The translations under genes and the position numbers were made by a program. This document shows, piece after piece, positions 42,776 through 51,727 of a DNA stretch of 64,000 nucleotides; within the stretch, counting starts at the first letter, position 1; each line of letters starts with the position of its first letter. This DNA is from Trebonia sp050013875 (GTDB taxonomy: Bacteria; Actinomycetota; Actinomycetes; Streptosporangiales; Streptosporangiaceae), in assembly GCA_050013875.1 (NCBI GenBank), contig JBEKEK010000020.1:6764-70763 (forward strand), given 5' to 3'. The notes under the pieces were generated by a model, which saw only the letters and a program-made list of their open reading frames with translations, was not told where the DNA came from and ran no database searches.

Positions 42776-43945
42776 ATGCGGGGCGACAGGGATTTCTTCG
42801 ACCCTGAGCACGACGCTTTCCGGTCGGCCGTGCGCCAGTTCGTCGACCGGGAGGTCGCCGGGCGCCTTGAGGACTGGGATGAGCGGCGGATCATCGACCG
42901 CGCGACCTGGCTCGCCGCGGGCAAGCACGGCCTGCTCGGATTCGCCGTCCAGGAACGGTTCGGCGGCGGCGGCACCGGCGACTACCGGTTCCGCTGCGTG
43001 CTCGCCGAGGAACTCGGAGCGGTCGGCGCGGCCAGCCTGAACTCTAGCTTCGCACTGCAGGATGACGTCTTCATCCCCTACCTGCTCCGGCTCGGCACCG
43101 ACCAGCAGTGGCAACGGTGGCTGCCTGGGCTGTGCGCGGGCGAGCTGATCGGTGCGATCGCCATGACGGAGCCGTCGGCCGGCAGCGACCTGCAAGGCAT
43201 CAAGACCACCGCCCAGCCGGACGGGAGCGACTGGATCCTGAACGGCAGCAAGACCTTCATCACCAACGGCATCCACTGCGACCTGGTCATCGTCGTCGCC
43301 CGGACCGGGTCGGGCGGGGACGCCGGGCCGCCGCCGTTCGGACTGTTCGTGGTCGAGCGGGACGCCGCGGGCTTCGAGCGCGGCCGTAAGCTGCGCAAGA
43401 TCGGCCTGCAGGCGCAGGACACGGCCGAGCTATTCTTCACCGACGTGCGGGTGCCGGCCGAGAACGTGCTCGGGGATCCGCGCCGGGGCTTCGTGTACCT
43501 GATGGAAAACCTGCCGGTTGAACGGTTGTCGATCGCGGTGACCTCGCTGGCCGCCGCGGCTTCGGCGCTGACCTGGACCGCCGGCTACGTCCGGGAGCGG
43601 CACGCCTTCGGCAAGCCGCTGGCGGCCCAGCAGAGCGTCCAGTTCACCATCGCCGAGATCGCGACCGAGGTCGACGTCACCCGCTGCTACGTGCGGGACG
43701 CCGTCCGCGCGCATAACCAGGGCGCGCTGAGCGCGGTCGATGCCGCGAAGGCGAAGTGGTGGGCGACCGAGGTGCACAAGCGCGTCGTCGACCGCTGCCT
43801 GCAGCTGTTCGGTGGCTACGGCTATATGGCCGAGTACCCGATCGCCCGCGCCTACGTGGACGCGCGTGTCCAGACCATCTACGGCGGTGCGACCGAGATC
43901 ATGAAGATCCTCATCGCCCGTGACGTGCTCGGGAAGTACTCGTGA
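42776..43945 (+). CDS. Acyl-CoA dehydrogenase
   Basis: 389 residues of the flavin acyl-CoA dehydrogenase family. Marks: AIAMTEPSAGSDLQGIKTTA near 125, WILNGSKTFITNG near 155, RHAFGKPLAAQQSVQF near 282, and the C-terminal LFGGYGYMAEYPIARAYVDA then QTIYGGATEIMKILIARD, where the Glu is the catalytic base. It introduces a double bond into an acyl-CoA, fitting a synthetase-dehydrogenase-crotonase sequence. Confidence 0.92.
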   Translation: MRGDRDFFDPEHDAFRSAVRQFVDREVAGRLEDWDERRIIDRATWLAAGKHGLLGFAVQERFGGGGTGDYRFRCVLAEELGAVGAASLNSSFALQDDVFIPYLLRLGTDQQWQRWLPGLCAGELIGAIAMTEPSAGSDLQGIKTTAQPDGSDWILNGSKTFITNGIHCDLVIVVARTGSGGDAGPPPFGLFVVERDAAGFERGRKLRKIGLQAQDTAELFFTDVRVPAENVLGDPRRGFVYLMENLPVERLSIAVTSLAAAASALTWTAGYVRERHAFGKPLAAQQSVQFTIAEIATEVDVTRCYVRDAVRAHNQGALSAVDAAKAKWWATEVHKRVVDRCLQLFGGYGYMAEYPIARAYVDARVQTIYGGATEIMKILIARDVLGKYS

Positions 43946-44067
43946 CCGGTGACGCCCGGGTGCCGGCGCAAGTCTCCCGTGGCCCGCGGCGACTGCGCGG
44001 TGCCGCGATGTGACGGGGCCGGCGGCGAGCCAATATTCTTTTCCTTACCACTAGGCATTCCCTGACG

Positions 44068-44811
44068 ATGATTGGGGGCAGATTGGCACCGGCCAGCGGT
44101 ATCTCCGCCCCTCCGGGCGCGTGGCGGCAAGCCGACGACGAGGATCTGACTCCCATCCTGGCCACCGCGCGCGACCTCTTCTACGAGGTCGGCTTCCACG
44201 GCACCACCGTGCGCGACATCGCCGGCCGGGTCGGGGTCACCGTTCCGGCCCTGTACTACCACCACGCCAACAAAGAGGCCATCCTCTCCGCCCTGCTCGA
44301 CCGCTCCATCGGCTCGGTCATCGAGCGCTGTCAGCAGGCCCTCAGCGAGGCGGGCGATGACCCGGCGGACCGGTTCCGCAACCTGGTCGAATGCCTCGCG
44401 CTCTACATGGCCAACCACCGCAAGAGCGCCGCGATGGACGCGGAGATCCGGGCCCTGTCCCCCGCCGCCCGCAAGCTCTACAGCGTTCAGCGGCGCCGGG
44501 TCGAGCAGATGGTGTCGGACACCATCTCGCAGGGGGTGGCGGCGGGCGTGTTCGAGGTGACCTCGCCGACGGACACCGGCCGCGCCCTGCTCGGCATGAT
44601 CCAGGCGATCACCCTCTGGTTCAGCCCCGGCGGCGGGCGGCTGACGGCATCGGAGCTGGCGCTGCGTTATGTGGATATCGCCGAGCGGACGGTGGGGCTG
44701 CGGGATCAGCGCTCGGGCATGGACACCGCCCGGGGATTAACTATGTCCACTTCGGCCGGCCGCCTGACGACGACACGGGAAGATGTCAGGCAGGACACGG
44801 CCAGGTCGTGA
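44068..44811 (+). CDS. TetR-family regulator (second)
   Basis: 247 residues. The HTH is FHGTTVRDIAGRVGVTVPAL, then YYHHANKEAIL, at about 43-75. The ligand domain resembles acyl-CoA-responsive TetR proteins. After TVGLRDQRSG (about residue 213) the remaining 35 residues are read antisense to an amidohydrolase remnant and probably do not belong to the original protein. It lies just after the acyl-CoA dehydrogenase, its likely target. Confidence 0.82.
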   Translation: MIGGRLAPASGISAPPGAWRQADDEDLTPILATARDLFYEVGFHGTTVRDIAGRVGVTVPALYYHHANKEAILSALLDRSIGSVIERCQQALSEAGDDPADRFRNLVECLALYMANHRKSAAMDAEIRALSPAARKLYSVQRRRVEQMVSDTISQGVAAGVFEVTSPTDTGRALLGMIQAITLWFSPGGGRLTASELALRYVDIAERTVGLRDQRSGMDTARGLTMSTSAGRLTTTREDVRQDTARS

Positions 44812-44970
44812 GGCAGGTAGGGGTAGTCGGTGCCGAATACGAGGTTGTCGGGCAGCCCGAGCGCGTGGGCGCTGGGGTCGGGCGACGGGTTGGGGTGCAC
44901 GAAGACGACGGCGGCGCGGCGTTGCAGTTCCTCGAACAGCGGGGTGAACCGGGAGTCCCCGAGGTAGATG
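44706..44970 (-). pseudogene. Amidohydrolase remnant with internal deletion
   Basis: The minus strand reads IYLGDSRFTPLFEELQRRAA, then HPNPSPDPSAHALGLPDN joined directly to LVFGTDYPYLPHDLAVSCL. In ACMSD-type amidohydrolases these two blocks are separated by about 90 residues, so a large part is missing along with the N-terminal half. It has no start and no function is expected. Confidence 0.65.
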
Positions 44971-44975
44971 GAGGG

Positions 44976-45435
44976 TCAGAGGACCAGCACGTCGATCTTG
45001 GGCACCGACTTCATCCGCATGACCGGGTAGCCGTCGAAGTTCTGGGTGATGATCTCGCCGCCGTCGCCGAGCACGATCTCGCCCCAGGCGGCGGCGCCCA
45101 GCGCCCAGATGAGGCCGCCTTCGACCTGCGCGCGGACCAGGTCCGGGTTGACGCTGATGCCGCAGTCGAGCGCGAAGGTGATCTTCTCGAGCCCGCCAGC
45201 AGGTCGCGGCGCAGGTCCACGGGATCACGTCCGGCGGCGGCCGCGAGCTCGTCGATCGCTGACTCGCGGGCGAACTCGGTGTGGGAGTTGCCGACCGACC
45301 GCCACACCATGATGGGCACGCCGGTCTGGACGTTGGTGGTCTCTAGCTTGAAGTTGGGCAGCGTGTAGGGGCCGTCGACGGCGCCGCTCGTCGTCATGTA
45401 GTCGACGCCGTCCTTGAACAGGAAGTTGACTGGAC
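44976..45435 (-). pseudogene. Molybdenum hydroxylase large-subunit remnant
   Basis: One frame reads GPYTLPNFKLETTNVQTGVP, then WRSVGNSHTEFARESAIDEL and DPVDLRRDLLAG. A second frame reads EKITFALDCGISVNPDLVRA, then QVEGGLIWALGAAAWGEIVL ending in IDVLVL and a stop at 44976. These are parts of the xanthine-dehydrogenase/isoquinoline oxidoreductase molybdopterin subunit. A frameshift near 45200 and loss of most of the protein make it a pseudogene. Confidence 0.65.
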
Positions 45436-45693
45436 TTATCCAGGGCGGGCGTTCAAGCGCGAGCAGCGGACGCGGCTGACAGCGCGGGTGGACGCGCTGG
45501 ACGGGGCCGGAATCGACCGCTTGTGAAAACTTTCACAAGCGTGGCCAGCCGGGGTCTGTGTGGCAACCATGCGTTTCCCTAACGCCAGCAGTGGCTAGAC
45601 CACCTCGATCTGCCTTACGGGCACGTTACTGACCGTAAACAGCGCATTGCCGGGCACCGCGCCCTGGCGTGATCGGACCAGCAAGGCTCCCGG
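45436..45693. other. Debris region with an 11-bp inverted repeat
   Basis: No intact gene. At 45528-45551 an inverted repeat CGCTTGTGAAA-AC-TTTCACAAGCG has perfect 11-bp arms and contains the TGA that closes a short open stretch ending AGIDRL. It could be a hairpin terminator or an operator. The short stretch looks like the tail of an unidentified protein. Confidence 0.45.
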
Positions 45694-46362
45694 TCACCGG
45701 CGGCGGCATCGCCACAGCAGGTAGGTCGGCACTGGAGCTGGCGGCTCGACGAAGCGTTCGGCTTCCAGCCCGGCCTCAAGGAGCGCGTTCAGGTAGGTGG
45801 ACAGCTTGCGGTGCGTCGCACCTACCCGGATCCGGACGCCCTCGGGATTGTGGTCTTCCGGCGAGATCCACCACCCCTCGTACTCGTAACCCTGTCCTGG
45901 CGGCCAACTGCTGGCCCCCCGCTCGCTGCCGGCGAGACACGGATGCACAATCGAGGCGACGAACCAGCCGCCCGGCCGCAGCACGGCGGTCACGGCAGAC
46001 AAGGCACCCGCCAGGTCATCGATGTCCATCAGCGCCATCTCGCAGGTGCAGCCAGCGAAGAACCGCCCGTCCCACCAGGTGAGGTCGCCGGTGACGTCGG
46101 CGTGGATATAGGTGATGCTCGCCGGGCCAGCCGCGCGTGCCCGGCCGAGCATCGCGGCCGAGATGTCCACGCCGGTCACGTCAGCCCCCAGGCCGGCCAG
46201 ATGACGGCTCATCCGGCCCTGCCCACACCCGATATCCAGCACCCGGTCACCGGCCGCGACGGGCAGCAGGCCGTCCTGCGCCGCGATAAGCGGCGGCATG
46301 TCACTGCTCCACTGCTCATACCACTCGGCGAATCCGTCATACCGCGCTTGCGTCTGCGTCAC
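45694..46362 (-). CDS. Class I SAM-dependent methyltransferase
   Basis: 222 residues. Motif I VLDIGCGQGRMSRHLAGLGA lies near 42-61, acidic post-I GVDISAAML near 66, and motif III LRPGGWFVASIVHPC near 130. This is the UbiE/SmtA-like group that methylates small molecules. The acceptor is unknown. It stands alone between the debris region and the DUF2975 operon. Confidence 0.87.
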   Translation of the reverse strand: MTQTQARYDGFAEWYEQWSSDMPPLIAAQDGLLPVAAGDRVLDIGCGQGRMSRHLAGLGADVTGVDISAAMLGRARAAGPASITYIHADVTGDLTWWDGRFFAGCTCEMALMDIDDLAGALSAVTAVLRPGGWFVASIVHPCLAGSERGASSWPPGQGYEYEGWWISPEDHNPEGVRIRVGATHRKLSTYLNALLEAGLEAERFVEPPAPVPTYLLWRCRRR

Positions 46363-46547
46363 CCTCCGACGCTAACTGCCTGCCCGGCGGGGACCGGCTA
46401 TGTTCGCGCGGGGCTGACCACAATCGTCCACGAGTTTGCTACCGCGGCTTCTTCAGGACGGGATCGATGTGCGATTGCTGCTCCCGCGAGGAGTTCCCGG
46501 CCGAGTTCGTCCGCCCCGATGACCGAACCGCCGCGCGGACCGCAGTC

Positions 46548-46602
46548 TTGACATATCGATTATCGTTACTTACGATCATCGATAATAACGGTAGTCGATA
46601 TG
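46548..46602 (+). promoter_or_regulatory. Sigma70-type promoter within nested palindromes
   Basis: TTGACA at 46548-46553 and TACGAT at 46571-46576 are separated by 17 nt. The region 46552-46602 has outer arms CATATCGA/TCGATATG and inner arms TTATCG/CGATAA. A start about 7 nt after the -10 would give a leader of about 30 nt before the ATG at 46613. The palindromes suggest autoregulation by the XRE protein of the operon. Confidence 0.7.
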
Positions 46603-46612
46603 CGAGGCGCCG

Positions 46613-47302
46613 ATGTCCGCACCTACTCTCAAGGCCCTCAAGCCGCGCAACCGGCTCGGGCGACTCGCCACCCTGCAACGACTCGCCATCGTGGTCGCCT
46701 GGGTGTTCTGGTTCACCGCCGTCGTCACCGCACTCCAGCTGCTACTTGCCCTGACCCGCAGCGGTGCCCTGCTCATCCCCGTCCCGAACTCTCAGCCCCA
46801 TTCGCGCGTCTGCCTGATCACCGCGCCAGCACTACTGCAGCACGCCGGCAGCGGGCTCAGTCATCCCGGCCTGGCCCCGGGCGTGCAAGCCACCTGGAAC
46901 ACCGCGTTCGTGTGCACCGCCCATCCCACCGTCGGGCAGGCCCTGGCCTTCGCGGTCACCCTGCTGCCCATTGGCCTGCTCCGCCTCGGTGCGCTCTACC
47001 TGGCGATGCGGCTGGCCCGCACCGCCGCCCGCGACGGCATCTACACCGCCCAGGCCGCCCGGCTGGTGCTGATCCTCGGCTGGTGGCTGCTGGCCGGCGG
47101 CCTGCTGGCCACCGTGGCCGAAGCGTTCGCCCGGATGAACCTGCTCAGCCAGCTGGTCACCTGGAACATCGACTGGGGCCAGTGGCCCGTGGCCTGGTCC
47201 ATTGACTGGCCGGTCGCCCTGATCGGCCTGGGCCTGATCACCTTCGCCCGCACCATGCGGATCAGCGCCGGGATGCGCGCTGATCTCGAGGGAACGGTGT
47301 AA
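46613..47302 (+). CDS. DUF2975 membrane protein
   Basis: 229 residues with four predicted transmembrane helices (IVVAWVFWFTAVVTALQLLL, ALAFAVTLLPIGLLRLGALY, LVLILGWWLLAGGLLATVAE and VALIGLGLITF). DUF2975 proteins are usually encoded with a small YozG/XRE repressor, as here, where the stop is adjacent to the next ATG. Proposed roles include controlling the partner regulator's activity; not shown directly. Confidence 0.8.
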   Translation: MSAPTLKALKPRNRLGRLATLQRLAIVVAWVFWFTAVVTALQLLLALTRSGALLIPVPNSQPHSRVCLITAPALLQHAGSGLSHPGLAPGVQATWNTAFVCTAHPTVGQALAFAVTLLPIGLLRLGALYLAMRLARTAARDGIYTAQAARLVLILGWWLLAGGLLATVAEAFARMNLLSQLVTWNIDWGQWPVAWSIDWPVALIGLGLITFARTMRISAGMRADLEGTV

Positions 47303-47568
47303 TGCCGCCCGCGGTCCCGGATGACCACGCCATCACCGTCCACCTCGACAAACTCCTGGCCGACCGGGGCATGACCCTGACCGAGTTGTCCGACCGGGTC
47401 GGCGTCACCGTGGTCAACTTGTCCATCCTGAAGAACGGCCACGCCCGCGCGATCAGGTTCAGCACCCTGACCCGGCTCTGCCTGGCGCTCGACTGCCAGC
47501 CCGGCGACCTGCTCACCCATAACAACAGCGCAGACGGCCAGGCCGGGCGGCCAACGCCCGAAGGCTGA
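47302..47568 (+). CDS. XRE-family (Cro/CI-like) regulator
   Basis: 88 residues with an HTH at about 20-45 (MTLTELSDRVGVTVVNLSIL, then KNGHARAIRF) and the LCLALDCQPGDLL helix of the YozG-like group. It is coupled to the DUF2975 gene and probably binds the palindromes upstream of the operon. Confidence 0.87.
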   Translation: MPPAVPDDHAITVHLDKLLADRGMTLTELSDRVGVTVVNLSILKNGHARAIRFSTLTRLCLALDCQPGDLLTHNNSADGQAGRPTPEG

Positions 47569-47705
47569 CCGGGGCACTCATCCGCGCAGATGAGGGCCAA
47601 TTCCCGGCGGAAAATCAGGCCAATTTTCGGGAAGCGCCCAGGTCTGGTTTCCGCTGTTACTTGCGTGTTTCGCGGACCGGGACAGTGTCGTGGATGGGAG
47701 CCGTT

Positions 47706-48674
47706 GTGAACCGTCGCGGTTGGGCCTTGTTTGCGGCCATGTGCGTCATCTGGGGGATCCCCTACCTGCTGATCCGGGTGGCGGTCCGTGACGTGCCGCC
47801 GGGCACGCTGGTGTTCATGCGCACCGGCATCGGCGGCCTGGTGCTGCTGCCGCTGGCCGTGCGGTCCGGCGGGTTCGGACCGGTCCTGCGGCGGTGGAAA
47901 CCGCTGGTCGCGTTTACCGTCTTGGAGATAGCGGTTCCCTGGCTGCTGCTCGGCAACGCTGAGCAGCACCTGCCAAGCTCGCTGACCGGGTTGCTCGTCG
48001 CGGCGGTCCCCCTGGTCGGGGTCGTGGCCGGCCGCCTGACCGGTACCGGTGATCACGTCGATGCCCGTCGCTGGGCGGGGCTGCTGCTCGGATTGCTCGG
48101 CGTCGGGGTGCTGGTCGGGCTTGATCTCGGCAGCGTCAGCGGTCTGGCCCTGGCCGAGGTCGGCCTGGTGGCCATCGGTTACGCGACCGCGCCGATCATC
48201 ATGGCCACGCAACTGGCAGATCTGCCCCGCTTCCCGGTGGTGTCCGCCGCGCTGCTGCTGTCCGCCGTGGCCTGGGCGCCCTACGGGCTGACCCATTGGC
48301 CCCGTCATGTGGCCGCGACCGGCGTCGCCTCCATCGTGGTGCTCGGCCTGGTCTGCACCGCGCTGGCGTTCGTGGTCTTCTTCGCGCTGATCGCCGAGAT
48401 CGGCCCCAACCGCGCGACGGTCATCACCTACGTGAACCCGGCGGTCGCCGTCGCCCTGGGCCTGCTGCTGCTCAACGAGCAGTTCACCGCCGGAATGGGG
48501 ATCGGCTTCCCGCTCATCCTGGTCGGCTCGGTGCTGGCGGCCAGCACCGGCCGCCGGGCGGCAAGCCCGGCCGGCCAGGCCAGCGACCCGGGCACGTCAG
48601 ACGCGGGCATGTCAGACGTTGGCATGTCAGACGCAGCCGCATCAGGTGTCGAAGCCGACGCCCAGCCGGTCTAG
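47706..48674 (+). CDS. EamA/DMT-family transporter
   Basis: 322 residues from the GTG at 47706, just after GGGAG; an upstream GTG at 47661 lacks support. Ten predicted helices in two EamA repeats: AMCVIWGIPYLLIRVAV at the start and FVVFFALIAEIGPNRATVIT then YVNPAVAVALGLLLLNEQF in the second. A 40-residue tail contains SDAGMSDVGMSDA repeats. Probably exports amino acids or small metabolites. Its 3' end overlaps the convergent oxidoreductase by 33 nt. Confidence 0.87.
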   Translation: MNRRGWALFAAMCVIWGIPYLLIRVAVRDVPPGTLVFMRTGIGGLVLLPLAVRSGGFGPVLRRWKPLVAFTVLEIAVPWLLLGNAEQHLPSSLTGLLVAAVPLVGVVAGRLTGTGDHVDARRWAGLLLGLLGVGVLVGLDLGSVSGLALAEVGLVAIGYATAPIIMATQLADLPRFPVVSAALLLSAVAWAPYGLTHWPRHVAATGVASIVVLGLVCTALAFVVFFALIAEIGPNRATVITYVNPAVAVALGLLLLNEQFTAGMGIGFPLILVGSVLAASTGRRAASPAGQASDPGTSDAGMSDVGMSDAAASGVEADAQPV

Positions 48675-50072
48675 CAGCCCCAGCCACGGTCCGCGGTGGC
48701 CGTCGCGGGCGTCGGCGGCGGCCAGCGCCTGCCGGGTTACCTGGATGCCGGCCCAGCGCAGCGGCTCGGGCGGGAACGGGATGGCCTTGGAGCGGACCAT
48801 GGTCAGCCTGGTCCGCTCGGTGTCGGCCCCGTCAACCAGGTCGAGGGCGACCCGCGCGCCGAACCGGGTCGCGGCGACGCCGAGCCCGGTGTAACCGACC
48901 GCATAGGCGGCCCGGCCGTGCAGCGCGGTGCCGAAGGTCGCGCAGAACCGGGTACAGGTATCGATCGGCCCGCCCCACCGGTGGCTGAAGCGGACGCCGT
49001 CCAGCTGCGGGAACGTCGCGAAGAAGTGCCGCGCCAGGGTCGCGAAGCTGGCCTCGCGCTGGTCCCGGTGCGCGCCGACGTCGCCGCCGTAGTAGTAGAT
49101 GGCGTCGTACCCGCCCCAGAGCACCCGGTTATCCGGCAGCAGCCGGTAGTAGTGGAACTGGTTGCCCGAGTCCGCGATGGGCAGCCTGCGATCCCAGCCC
49201 ACGGCGGCGAGCTGCGCCGCCGACAGCGGCTCGGTGACGAGCACGTAGTCGTAGACCGGTGCGACGTAGCGCCGGATGGCGCGCAGCGGCGACGGGTAGG
49301 CGCTGGTACCGACGACGGCCCTGGCCGCGCGGACCGCGCCATACGGGGTCTGCGCGGAAACGCCGGCCCCGGCGGCCCGCAGCCGCCGGACCGGTGAGTG
49401 CTCGTAGACGCTGACGCCGAGCGATTCCGCTGCCCGGCGCAACCCCCAGGCGAGCCGGACCGGGTGCACGGTGGCCTTGCCCGTGCTCCGCAGGCAGGCG
49501 CCGAGGTAGCTGGGCGAGTTCACCTCGGCTCGCACCTGCTCCGCGTCAAGCACGGTCGCGGTCTCGCCGTGCGTATTCAGCAGTCTGGCCTGCTCGCTGA
49601 GCGCGCCGATCTGGTGCGGCTGGGTCGCGACGTAGAGCATGCCGCGGGCGTCCCAGTCGGCCTCGATGCCGTTGCGGCTCAGCGTGTCGGCCAGGCCGGC
49701 CAGGTTGTCGAGGCCGAGGCGCTGCAGCCGGGCGAGCTCACCGGGGAAGTGCCGCATGCCGTTGTCGAGTCCGTGCGTCAGCGAGGCGTCCACGAAGCCG
49801 CCGTTGCGGCCGGATGCGCCGAAGCCCACCGTCTGCGCCTCGAGCAGTACGACATCGCGGGCCGGGTTCTCCTCCTTGGCCTGGATCGCCGTCCACAGCC
49901 CGGTGAACCCGCCGCCCACGATGACGAGGTCGGCCTCGCGGGTTCCGACCAGGCTGGGCCGCGGTGCGGGGGCGTCGCCGGCGTCCGACCAGTACGTCTT
50001 GGGCTGGGCGTCAGCGAGCGCGCGAACGGGAGCGTCCCCGGCCACCCCGAGGACGCCGCGGGCCGAAGCCAT
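48642..50072 (-). CDS. FAD-dependent oxidoreductase (DAO family)
   Basis: 476 residues. The FAD-binding motif is ADLVIVGGGFTGLWTAIQAK near 48, followed by VGFGASGRNGGFVDAS near 83, and the C-terminal GYTGLGVAATRFGARVAL closing the FAD site. This is the glycine-oxidase/gamma-glutamylputrescine-oxidase branch acting on amines or amino acids. It is last in the operon; its ATG overlaps the amidohydrolase stop. Confidence 0.88.
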   Translation of the reverse strand: MASARGVLGVAGDAPVRALADAQPKTYWSDAGDAPAPRPSLVGTREADLVIVGGGFTGLWTAIQAKEENPARDVVLLEAQTVGFGASGRNGGFVDASLTHGLDNGMRHFPGELARLQRLGLDNLAGLADTLSRNGIEADWDARGMLYVATQPHQIGALSEQARLLNTHGETATVLDAEQVRAEVNSPSYLGACLRSTGKATVHPVRLAWGLRRAAESLGVSVYEHSPVRRLRAAGAGVSAQTPYGAVRAARAVVGTSAYPSPLRAIRRYVAPVYDYVLVTEPLSAAQLAAVGWDRRLPIADSGNQFHYYRLLPDNRVLWGGYDAIYYYGGDVGAHRDQREASFATLARHFFATFPQLDGVRFSHRWGGPIDTCTRFCATFGTALHGRAAYAVGYTGLGVAATRFGARVALDLVDGADTERTRLTMVRSKAIPFPPEPLRWAGIQVTRQALAAADARDGHRGPWLGLLDRLGVGFDT

Positions 50073-51727
50073 CAGGCGGTCTCCCTGCGGTAGACCGGCT
50101 GGCCGGCGAACCACGTCTCGAGGACGGTGGTGCGCCAGATGTCCTCGCGCGGCCCGTCGAAGGGGTTGCGGTCGACAACCATGAAGTCCGCCGACTTTCC
50201 CGCTGTCAGCGACCCGGCGACCTGCTCGTCGCCGTTCACGTACGCGCTGCCGAGGGTGAACGCGCGCACCGACGACAGCAGCGAGAGCCGCTGGTCGGGC
50301 AGGAAGACGCCGTCTTCCGGCGTCCATCTGGTCCGGTCGGGGACGGGGGTTCTGTTGACCGCCACGTGCATCTCGCGGAACGGGTCGGGGGTGGACACCG
50401 GCCAGTCGCTGCCGAACGCCATCGCCGCCCCCGCGCTCTCGAAGTCGCCGAACGGGTACTGGTGGCGGCCGAGCTCCGGTCCCAGGAACGGCAGGGTGAG
50501 CTCGGTCATCTGCGGTTCGAGCCGCGCCCAGAGCGGCTGGGCGTTGACGGTTACGCCGAGGCGGCGGAACCGTGGGACGTCGGCCGGTGACACCACCTGG
50601 ACGTGCGCCACGTGATGGCGGTTACCCCGGTTGCCGTTGGCGGCCAGCGCCGCCTCGACCGCGTCGAGCGCCTGCGTCACCGCGCGGTCGCCGACCGCGT
50701 GGAAGTGGACCTGGAAACCTTCGGCGTCCAGCAGCCGGACGTAGGAGGCCAGGTCATCGTCGGGGAAGAAGCTGATGCCGGTATTGCCGGTCGCGGCGCC
50801 GTGGCCGTCCAGGTAAGACCCGGACAGCGCGGCCGTGTGCGTCTCGCAGACGCCGTCCAGCATGATCTTGACGGTACCCAGCCTGAACAGGTCGCGCTCG
50901 AACTCACGGCGGCGCGCGGCGAACTCGGCGACCTGCTCGGCGCCGCGGTCGCGCTCGAACCACTGGGCCCCGGTCACCCGCGAGCTGAGCTCTCCGTCGG
51001 CGAGCAGCCGCAGGTAGGTGGCCGTGTCGTCCGGGTCGGCGCTGACGTGCGCGTCCTGCCAGCCGGTGATGCCGAGCGAGTGCAGGTACGCCTGCCCGGC
51101 GGCGAGAGCCTCGGCCCGGAACGACTCGGTGGGCGGCGGCAGCAGCTTCTCCACCAGCGCCATCGCCCCCTCGTGGAGGGCGCCGGACGGACTGCCGTCG
51201 GCGCCGCGCTCGATCCGCCCGTCCGCCGGGTCCTCGGTCGCCGCGCTGAGGCCGGCCAGCCGCAGGGCCGCCGAGTTCACCCAGGCGGTGTGGCCGTCAC
51301 GGTTGCGCAGGATCGCCGGGCGGTCCGGCACCACGGCGTCGAGCTGGGCCGCGGTCGGCACGCCGCGGTCGAACGCGTCCATCGACCAGCCGCCGCCCTC
51401 GACCCATTCGCGTTCCGGGTGCGCGGCGGCGTAGCCGCTGATCGCGTCGCTGTACTCGGCCAGCGTGGCCAGGCCGAGCAGCGAGCAGCGCAGCAGCCCC
51501 GCGCCGCCGGTGATCGGGTGCACGTGCGAGTCGATGAATCCGGGCAGCACCGTACGCCCGCCGAGGTCAACCACCTGCGTCGCCGGCCCGGCCAGCGCGA
51601 GCACATCGGCCGGCTCGCCAACCGCGCTGATCACGCCGCCGGATACCGCCATCGCGTGCGCCCAGCCCGGTACCACGCCGTCGGTGAAGATGTCCGCGCC
51701 GGTGACGACGGTCTCGGGATCCGTCAC
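50072..51727 (-). CDS. YtcJ-like amidohydrolase
   Basis: 551 residues. N-terminal metal motif GFIDSHVHPITGGAGL near 63 (HxH), later FHAVGDRAV near 341, HHVAHVQVV near 369, and the catalytic Asp in MAFGSDWPVSTPDPF near 441. This is the metal-dependent N-substituted formamide/YtcJ group that hydrolyses amide or imide bonds. It lies between the importer genes and the amine oxidase, so it may open the imported compound. Confidence 0.88.
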   Translation of the reverse strand: MTDPETVVTGADIFTDGVVPGWAHAMAVSGGVISAVGEPADVLALAGPATQVVDLGGRTVLPGFIDSHVHPITGGAGLLRCSLLGLATLAEYSDAISGYAAAHPEREWVEGGGWSMDAFDRGVPTAAQLDAVVPDRPAILRNRDGHTAWVNSAALRLAGLSAATEDPADGRIERGADGSPSGALHEGAMALVEKLLPPPTESFRAEALAAGQAYLHSLGITGWQDAHVSADPDDTATYLRLLADGELSSRVTGAQWFERDRGAEQVAEFAARRREFERDLFRLGTVKIMLDGVCETHTAALSGSYLDGHGAATGNTGISFFPDDDLASYVRLLDAEGFQVHFHAVGDRAVTQALDAVEAALAANGNRGNRHHVAHVQVVSPADVPRFRRLGVTVNAQPLWARLEPQMTELTLPFLGPELGRHQYPFGDFESAGAAMAFGSDWPVSTPDPFREMHVAVNRTPVPDRTRWTPEDGVFLPDQRLSLLSSVRAFTLGSAYVNGDEQVAGSLTAGKSADFMVVDRNPFDGPREDIWRTTVLETWFAGQPVYRRETA

